Source: Baffinella frigidus (lineage: Eukaryota; Cryptophyceae; Cryptomonadales; Baffinellaceae). Taken from it: DNA of 14,782 bases. The notes under the pieces are model-generated. The model was not told the origin of the DNA. It searched no databases and saw only the letters and a list, made by a program, of their open reading frames with translations. Numbering within the stretch: the stretch's first letter is position 1; every line of letters starts with the position of its first letter. The stretch covers positions 143,041-157,822 of the forward strand of contig MU646437.1 in the NCBI GenBank assembly GCA_026770585.1, in the 5' to 3' direction. Of the stretch, positions 7,901-13,500 are shown piece by piece. Position numbers and translations under genes: made by a program.

Positions 7901-9118
7901 GAGGTCAAGTTCCGCAAGGTTCCGCACCTCAAACCTGCCGGCGTTGCAGAGCAAGTGTAAGGGCGGAACAGTGCGCGCCCCAGAGCGCCGTCACAGCAAG
8001 TCGCATGGGTCACCATCCATGTGGGCTCGAGAGTCAAATCCCGGATTCCAGGCAAAAGCAAGAATATGGAGAGGGACGCTCACCCGGCGACAGCGTTGTC
8101 TCTCACCGAGACGTTGGTCCCATGAGCCCGGGCCCCGTCAGCCACGATCACCCCCGCGCCGAACCCCTGCGACACCACGCCACCGCGGAGAACCAAACTG
8201 CTGCCTGGGTTCGCGACTGTCACGCACGCGCCAACCGCCGAGGAGAACGTGCAATTATTGGTGGTCACCTGCCTCCGGGAGGGTGAGGAATTCAGGTGAA
8301 GGTGAAGGGCGCCTTTTGTCAAACTGCACCTTCAGGGGGGCGAGGAAGAAAGAGGCTTCTTGAGCGCAGCGATTCGCGTTTGAATGTGCACTGATCAATA
8401 CGTGAACAGATTGGATCGGGGGGGGCGCACCGCGCCGCTCCGCACTTCAAAAGCGTGCGTGTCGGCAGACCCCGAGGCATGCCTCACGTCGAGAGACTCC
8501 AGCACCACACGTCCAGCGCAGCACACTCTCAGCGTGGAAGAACACCATTCGTCAGTAGAATCCAGGACGACTCCGACCCCCCCCACGATCCTGACTTCGA
8601 CCCTGATTTCGAACGGCCCCATGTACCTCCCAGGCGCGAGCAGCAGGGTAGTACCAGGCACCCGCGCGACACAACTTCCGCGAGAAATCCTCCGGGGTTG
8701 CGCGCACCTCCACGCGACCGCGCTGCAACTCCTCGATCTTGCCGCGCACGGTGAGCGTGTCTCCCCCCAGCGCGGTGGCAAGCGCGGCTTCGTACGCCTC
8801 ACCAGCCTCCTCCGAGAGCCCCAGGCTTGAAAGCGCCTCGGCGAGGCGGAAGTGCGCCTTCCCCGCGCCCAGCGCCCTGGCCCTCTCGGCATCAATCAGA
8901 GCCGCGGCGGGCCGGCTCGACTTGAGGTGGGCTATGCTGCGGTTGCAGAGGAGGGCAGCCAGCGCGGCATCTTGGCCCGCGCTCTCCAGCAGCTCGATCG
9001 CCTCAGAGTAGAGGGGCAGCGCCAGGACATATTGGCCAGCCGAGAAGTGCTGGTTCCCCTCCGTCTTGAGCGCGAGTGCTCTTTCCAACAGAGTCCCGGG
9101 CGGAGACCTTGCCCCCAT
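1438..9118 (-). CDS. Split gene: TPR / parallel beta-helix / MYND zinc-finger protein (about 940 aa)
   Basis: Exons joined by consensus and phase (minus strand, high to low): 9118-8431, 8268-8084, 7934-7868, 7597-7508, 7379-7284, 7158-7055, 6872-6806, 6498-6197, 5961-5925, 5722-5642, 5484-5408, 5159-5070, 4952-4727, 4605-4530, 4410-4313, 4118-3987, 3671-3441, 2171-2058, 1494-1438. Phases agree at all 18 junctions. Total is 2818 nt, one base over a multiple of three, because exon 1 has a +1 break near 8640-8710. Start is the first in-frame ATG at 9118; stop is TAG at 1440-1438. Approximate domains: TPR 14-115, beta-helix 165-445, MYND 578-623, helical C-terminus 630-938. All three domain types usually mediate protein or ligand contacts, so a scaffold role is inferred. 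No enzyme motif, signal peptide or membrane segment was seen. Weakest joins: exon 12 to 13 (donor choice), exon 7 to 8, and a possible extra intron inside exon 8. Confidence 0.82.
1490..1654. repeat. Duplicated 3' splice acceptor of the last exon (35-bp direct repeat)
   Basis: TCTCCCTGGA(A/C)AAGGGGTGGCC continuing to GGATCATG occurs at 1490-1524 and again at 1620/1621-1654 with one mismatch. On the minus strand each copy is a branch/pyrimidine region ending TCCAG|GGAGAC. The 1490 copy is the real acceptor of exon 19. The other copy would splice in the same phase but reads Gly-Asp-stop. Confidence 0.8.
1562..1617. repeat. Dispersed repeat copy 1 (partner at 6566-6621)
   Basis: This segment and 6566-6621 share a core GCGGACA, CTGGTTCTG and ATGCTTCCTTTCGGATCACA in the same order, strand and spacing. 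Both copies lie in introns of the same minus-strand gene. Here the repeat sits between the two copies of the duplicated acceptor. Confidence 0.8.
1657..1686. repeat. Two-copy 15-bp tandem repeat
   Basis: TTCTCTCCACACGAG is repeated exactly twice, directly beside the duplicated acceptor, inside the last intron of the minus-strand gene. Confidence 0.85.
2417..2542. mobile_element. MITE-like element with 18-bp perfect TIR, family B
   Basis: CCACGCCAGAGGGCTCGA at 2417-2434 is matched exactly by its reverse complement at 2525-2542. The 126-bp element has no coding capacity and lies in the intron between exons 17 and 18. Possible target duplication is only the dinucleotide CA. Confidence 0.82.
2690..2851. 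mobile_element. Fold-back element with CCACACAGCGGG termini, family C
   Basis: CCACACAGCGGG at 2690-2701 is inverted at 2840-2851. Weaker arm similarity continues inward (TACGAAGGG against TTCGAAGGG). The centre holds GTAGG/CCTAGG/CTACGG palindromic words like those in families A and E. No ORF belongs to it. It lies in the same intron as families B, D and E. Confidence 0.72.
2885..2993. repeat. Two tandem hairpin units (GTGGGTCTTT ... AAAGACCC), family D
   Basis: Unit 1 (2885-2934) and unit 2 (2941-2993) each begin GTGGGTCTTT, contain CATGGAGTCACC, and close with AAAAGACCC, so each folds on itself and the pair is a tandem duplication. The outer ends (GTGTGGGTCTTTT and AAAAGACCCACA) also pair, giving a larger fold-back. 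Confidence 0.72.
3249..3398. mobile_element. 150-bp fold-back element with about 65-bp arms, family E
   Basis: The element opens TAACGGCCTG and closes CAGGCCGTTA. The arms pair for about 65 bp with few mismatches (containing AAATGGGGTAGT, GATTGCCTAGGACC, GTAGGCCGAG), leaving a loop of about 20 bp. It is almost a perfect snap-back and lies just inside the intron beside exon 17. Confidence 0.88.
5070..5484 (-). CDS. Exons 11-12: MYND-type zinc finger
   Basis: Exon 11 (5484-5408) and exon 12 (5159-5070) join across a 248-bp GT-AG intron in phase 2 to give the full MYND ligand set: C-x2-C (SVCLECG), C-x2-C (FVCGRCK), YCSAAC, then H-W ... H ... C (QKAHWKKEDDGHKGEC). Only the spliced frame restores the finger, which is strong support for the intron. 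MYND fingers bind two zinc ions and usually contact proline-rich peptides. The exon 12 donor is uncertain: GA|GTACTG at 5069 fits the phase, and a GC-type donor AT|GCGTGA about 34 bp further on would fit too and would add about 11 residues. Confidence 0.9.
5642..6498 (-). CDS. Exons 8-10: last coil, basic linker and helical segment before the zinc finger
   Basis: Exon 8 (6498-6197) starts VIIEGNKEWDNMRMLVDP; joined to exon 7 it completes a coil reading KEGIVIIEG. It continues as a long Lys/Arg/Glu-rich linker ending TAAVEAR, phase 2 at AGGAG|GTGATC. A strong donor GCG|GTGAGC at 6398 inside it means part (6398 to about 6250) may instead be an intron, though the frame stays open throughout. Exon 9 (5961-5925, 37 nt) and exon 10 (5722-5642) give WNENARKTGGAE and ELRKAVEYVSTLNDAGILDE, an amphipathic segment. 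The phases of exons 9 and 10 fit exactly with both neighbours. Confidence 0.72.
6566..6621. repeat. Dispersed repeat copy 2 (partner at 1562-1617)
   Basis: Carries the same core as 1562-1617, with ATGCTTCCTTTCGGATCACA identical. It lies in the intron between exons 7 and 8. Read on the gene strand it contains CTTTTGTTCAG, which looks like an acceptor. The frame after it does not fit the flanking exons, so I do not call an exon. Confidence 0.8.
6806..8268 (-). CDS. Exons 2-7: right-handed parallel beta-helix coils
   Basis: Six exons (8268-8084, 7934-7868, 7597-7508, 7379-7284, 7158-7055, 6872-6806) encode successive coils of the PbH1/CASH type (pectate-lyase-like fold). The recurring pattern is N-x-T/S ... 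G-I-x-V plus a GG turn, for example RITRCTVEGHEFAGGVV, MTRCTVDSNLWGIVVEG, VRKSTLDGILVQDGG, LEDNTIHHNTVHGIFIG and VRNNSLHHNAKEGI. Splice sites are good: acceptors such as TCTCTCCTCGCAG|G and donors such as CAG|GTGAAT. Phases run 0/2, 2/0, 0/0, 0/0, 0/2, 2/0. In known proteins this fold binds sugars or peptides or acts as a scaffold. No catalytic residues of a polysaccharide lyase can be assigned. Confidence 0.85.
8431..9118 (-). CDS. Exon 1: TPR domain and start of beta-helix, with a one-base frame break
   Basis: From ATG 9118 the frame reads a canonical TPR helix pair (ALKTEGNQHFSAGQYVLALP, then YSEAIELLE). A second repeat around LLCNRSIAHLKSSRPAAALI and a third around AHFRLAEALSSLGLSEEAGE follow. 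This is the TPR type seen in co-chaperone-like proteins. The frame then gives GKIEELQRGRVEVRATPEDF, while the beta-helix opening (VARVPGTTLLLAPGRYMGPF) lies in another frame, so exactly one surplus base sits around 8640-8710. No GT...AG pair I tried removes a segment of suitable length. The exon ends at GCG|GTGCGC (8431), phase 0, after FEVRSGA. The break may be an assembly error or a real mutation. Confidence 0.8.
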
Positions 9119-9385
9119 CGGTTTTCTAGCAGTTCTACGAATATCTTTTCTCGAACCCGGTGTTTGATCATAAAAAGTAGAGACTTTTATTGAACTTATT
9201 ATGACGTCGGACCATAAACTTTTAAAGGCCAGAGAGGGCTCGAAATTTGATCATCAATTCGGAGTTTGACCATCAAAATTCCAGGATTTTTCTGTTTTTT
9301 TTCACCGGATTTTGACTGTGGACGGACCTGGTCAGGGTGGGAGGGGAGCGCCGCGCTTGTTTGACCCGATCGGTTGGGATCAGCG
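9119..9385. promoter_or_regulatory. Divergent promoter region between the two genes
   Basis: These 267 bp separate the ATG of the minus-strand TPR gene (9118) from the ATG of the plus-strand PDZ gene (9386). The tract is clearly more AT-rich than the flanking exons. It contains TGACGTCG at 9202-9209 (a bZIP/CRE-like core), TTTGATCAT and TTTGACCATCA repeats (9162-9276), and a T run with TTTTTTTTCACC near 9295. No convincing TATA box at a fixed distance was seen. Shared control of both genes is inferred from the arrangement only. Confidence 0.6.
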
Positions 9386-10587
9386 ATGGCACGGCCCCGC
9401 GCTCGCCGATTTGACGTCCCTGGCGCCGCCTTGTCATTTTTTTCTACCGAAAATGGTGGGAGTCCGTGGGGCCATGCCGGCGGGGAGCTGGCCGGTGGCA
9501 GGAAAGGGACATTCTTCGAGAGCGAACCGCCTAAGGAGCTTCCAGCGGTGGTACTGAGGGAGCAGCGGCGGACGTGTGGGGAGCACGGGATCGGTCTGGT
9601 ACTAACGCCCGATGCACCCTATCTCATTATGGAAGGCACAGACCTTCGCAGGCAAGCCCCCCCCCCCCCCCCTTTAATCCCCTTGCCCATCCACCTCCTC
9701 TCCCCTTCTCCTTCGCAGGACCCCACCTTCCCTTGTTGCTGGGGTCCTGCATTTTCGGCCCAAGCCCTGCCCCCTAGATCTCTTCCCACCCGCGGACTGA
9801 CAGACGCCCCGCGTCGGCAGTGCGGAGAGCGATTCGTTGTCCGAGTACGTTGCGGTGGGCGACGAGCTGGTGGCGGTCAACGACGAGGCCATCGAGCACC
9901 TCCCCCTCTCGCGCATCCAGGCGCGATTCATACCCCCCGAACCTTCCCTTTCGTTTGTAGCAGCCCTAACCCTGTCTGATCCTCTGCTGTCTGTCCCAGT
10001 TCAATCTGGTCTCGTAGACAGAGTGCCCCCCCCGAAATTTCACTGGTAAATTTCATGGGGGGGTGTCGAAATTCACCTGTGAAATTTCGGGGGGGGGCAC
10101 TCTATCTACGAGACCAAAATGAAGTGGGACAGAGCTAGGCCTCCCGCGTCTCCTGTGTTCCGGCGTCCATACCCTGCGAGCGATGCAGCCATCTCGGGGG
10201 GGAATCCCTTCTGGCCATGTTGGAAAGTTGACGGACCGACGTCATAAGTTCAACACAAGTCTCTTCTTCGTATCATTTAAATTATATCTCTCTCTGCCCC
10301 AGGAAAGAGGCGTGGCTGTTGCTAACAGAGCACCCTTATCCGGGGAAACCTATTTTTCTTTCATGTAATGGTACTGAAAAGTACCACACAATTCGTTCAT
10401 ACCAGTCATATTAAATCATCCGTGTAGTAATTTTCATTGGAATCAAATGAAAGAAAAATAGGTTTCCCCGGATAAAGCCACCCCCTGCAACGAGCAGGGC
10501 CTGATCATCGGGCCGTCGGAGGGAGGGTTGGTCAAGCTGGCGTTGCGCTCCAGAACGCCCACCTATGCCCCGCCTCGCACCTTTGAG
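9386..10587 (+). CDS. Exons 1-3: N-terminus and PDZ1, joined by two GC-AG introns
   Basis: Exon 1 (9386-9651) ends CGCAG|GCAAGC and exon 2 (9821-9920) begins after GTCGGCAG, phase 2. Exon 2 ends ATCCAG|GCGCGA and exon 3 (10498-10587) begins after ACGAGCAG, phase 0. Joined, the protein reads LPLSRIQ followed by GLIIGPSEGGLVKLALRS, the end of a PDZ fold, which supports both GC donors. Exon 3 ends PPRTFE at TTTGAG|GTACCT. Intron 2 holds two fold-back elements. Confidence 0.8.
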
Positions 10588-13500
10588 GTACCTTCTAGCG
10601 CTGCCTCAGTTTCGTAGTACCAGGATCTGAAATTAGATTTGTAAAGCGGCTCGTTCTGGTACAAATAATAAAACTTGAGGACTTGAAAACTCCAATTCGA
10701 CTTTTGGAGGTCACCGCGTTTTGAAATTTGTACCAGAACGCGTTGCTTTACAAATCTGATTTCAGATCCTCTCACTATTAAGTTAACCTGGGCTCCTCAT
10801 TAAACACATTGAGATCAGGACTCCGTACAAGCTCTCCAGTAAAGTACACACAGTAGGGTGTGAAGAGGCGCGCGAAGGAGGCCCTCCTACGCCCCGCCTC
10901 GCACCTCTCAGGTACGGTCTAGCTCTCAGTCTCCCTCTCTCTCTCTGTCACTCTCGCTCTCAGCCTGGGAGCGGTGGCGTTTAGGGTCCAGGGGTTTAGG
11001 TTTCAGGATTTGGAACGCCCTCCTACGCCCCGCCTCGCACTTTCGAGGTACGGTCTAGCCCTGCCCCAGACAGAGGGCTGGTTGAAAGTGGACCACCTGC
11101 GAGGGGGCTGAGGTTGGGAGTGGGCCACATGTGAGGGCTCCCTTTCCTCTGAGTCTCTCTCTCTCTCTGTCGCTCTCGCTCTCAGCCTGGGAGCGGTGGC
11201 CTTTAGGGTTCCGGGGTTTAGGTTTCAGGATTTGGAATGCCCTCCTACGCCCCGCCTCGCACCTTCGAGGTACACTCGATACCTTCCGCTTCCTCACCCT
11301 AAACCATAAACCCTAAACCCTAAAACCTAAACCCTAAACCCTAACCCTTAAACCCTAAACCCTAACCTCTAAAACCTTAACCCTAAACCCCAAACCCCAA
11401 ACCCCAAACCCCAAACCTCAAACCCCAACTCGCAAACCCCAAACCCCGACAGGTGTTCGTGGGACGGCACGTGACAAAAAAGACGTGGCAGGAGACAGAG
11501 GTGAAGCTGGCGTTGAAAGTCATGGTCAAACTGCAACCCCACTCCTAACCCCTGAACCCGGCAGGTGTTTGCGCGACGGCACGTGACAAAGAAGACGTGG
11601 CAGGAGACAGAGCGGTGGTTCGACCTCCGTCCAGAGCTGCTCCAGGTTCGCTACCTCTGCCTCAGTCTATTTGCGCTCACCATTTTTTTCCGCTCCAAAG
11701 TTGACGGATGTGTGCCGCGGATCCAGCGTGTTGACTTAAGAATAGGCACGTGACAAAGAAAACATGGGAGGAGACAGAGCGGTGGTTTGACCTCCGTCCA
11801 GAGCTGCTCCAGGTTCGCTACCTCTATCTCACTCTGTTTGCGCTCACCAATCTGGCGATCCCTCCAAGTTCGAGCCCAGATTAACTGAGGCAGAGCTCGG
11901 CAGAATCACCCCCCACCCCCCTGCATCATGCGTGCAAGAGGCCCTGCAGGATGGCATTTTCCTCTCGCCACTGGGGGCAAGGATTCTTGGTTCTTGGTTC
12001 TGAAGGAACTGGCATGTATCCAGCGGCGATGGTACTGCCCCCGGGGCCAGGAGCCAATCAGATATCCGATCACGAGGATGCTCCCTCGGGGCAGCTTCTA
12101 GCTCTGCCTCAGTCTATTTGGGCGCACCAATCTGGCTGTCGGTTTCCGCTCCAAAGTTGACGGATTTGTACCGCGAATCCAGCATGGCAACATAGGAATA
12201 GGCACGTGACAAAGAAAACCTGGGAGGAGACAGAGCGCGGAACTGTTCCGCCCGGAACTCCTCCAGGTTCTCCCCAAACCCTGACTCCTGGCCCCTAAAC
12301 CCAGACCCTCAAACCCTAAATACAGACCCCTAAACCCTTAAGACAGACCCCTAAACGCTGAACCCTGAAACCTCAAACCTAAACCCTAAACCCTTAACCC
12401 CAAACCCTAAACCCTAAACCCCAAACCCCAAACCCCAAACCCTTAACCCTAAACCCTTAACCCCGAACTCTCAACTCTAAACCCTAAACCCTACATCCCC
12501 GCACGCCAGGCGATACACCCCACATAACCCCACATCCCTCAACCCTAGCCCCCAAACCAGGAGCCGCATCTCCTGGCGGACTCATCCATAGTAGCAGCGC
12601 TGGAGCGGGTGCGGGCGTCCCTTTTCGATCGCAGTGGGAACCTCGCTGACCTCCTTGCACCCCCCGGCTGCGAGGTTTCTCCCTAAACCCTCCCTCAACC
12701 TTCCCTGAAACCTTCTTCCCTTAAACCCTCCCCGAAACCTCCCTGAACCCTCCTTAAACCCACGCTACCCCCAACGGAACCTCGCTCACCTCCTCGCACC
12801 GCCGGGCTGCGAGGTCTCCCAACCCGAACCCCGCAACACCAGAGAGAGAGAGAGCGCGCGCAAGAGCACCAGAGAGAGAGAGAGAGAGAGAGCGAGAGCG
12901 AGGGGGGGGCGTTGGTTTAGGGTGTAGGGTTTGCTGCAAGGTGCGCGCTCTTCGATCGCAGGGGGAACCTCGCTGACCTCGTGGCACCCCCCGGCTGCGA
13001 GGTCTCCCACTAAACCCTCCTTACACCATTCCTAAACCCTCCCTAAACCATTCCTGAACCCTCCCTAAACCCTCTCTGGACCCTCCCTGAAACCTTCCTA
13101 AACCCTCCCTGAACCCTCCCTGAACCCTCCCTGAACCCTCCCTGAACCCTCCTGAACCCTCCCTGAACCATTCCTGAACCCTCCTTAAACTCACCCTACC
13201 ACGAACCCCGAAACCCCACATCGCACTGCAAGCTCCGCACCGCCTCCTCATCCTAAACCCTGAACCCTGAACCCGAAACCCGAAACCCTGAACCCGGAAT
13301 CCGAAACCTGAAACCCGAAACTCTAAACCCTAAACCCTAAACCCTAAACCCTAAACCCTAAACCCGTTGCACGCGCGCGGCAATGCTGCGCGTGGTCCAG
13401 AGTCCTGGCGAGGTTTTGTGTGAACGTATGGCTGTGCAATAAATCAGCAAGCCCTAAGTCCCGACGACGATTTGTGGACGTACGGCTGTGCAACAAATCC

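Noticed and set aside
7780-8363. Two long + strand open frames (162 and 168 codons).
   Set aside because: Antisense to beta-helix exons 2 and 3; GC-rich shadows without motifs.
8640-8710. A tiny intron (GTGCGC...CCGGAG, 18 nt) to fix the exon 1 frame.
   Set aside because: Its length is a multiple of three, so it cannot correct a one-base shift, and it is far shorter than any other intron here.
13021-13251. Repetitive open frame on the minus strand rich in FREGSGR-like units.
   Set aside because: It is the translation of the 11-bp CCCTCCCTGAA tandem repeat and not a gene.
10881-13370. CRISPR-like regular repeats.
   Set aside because: Repeats are telomeric heptamers, exon copies and microsatellites in a eukaryotic gene. 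There are no uniform repeat-spacer units and no cas genes.
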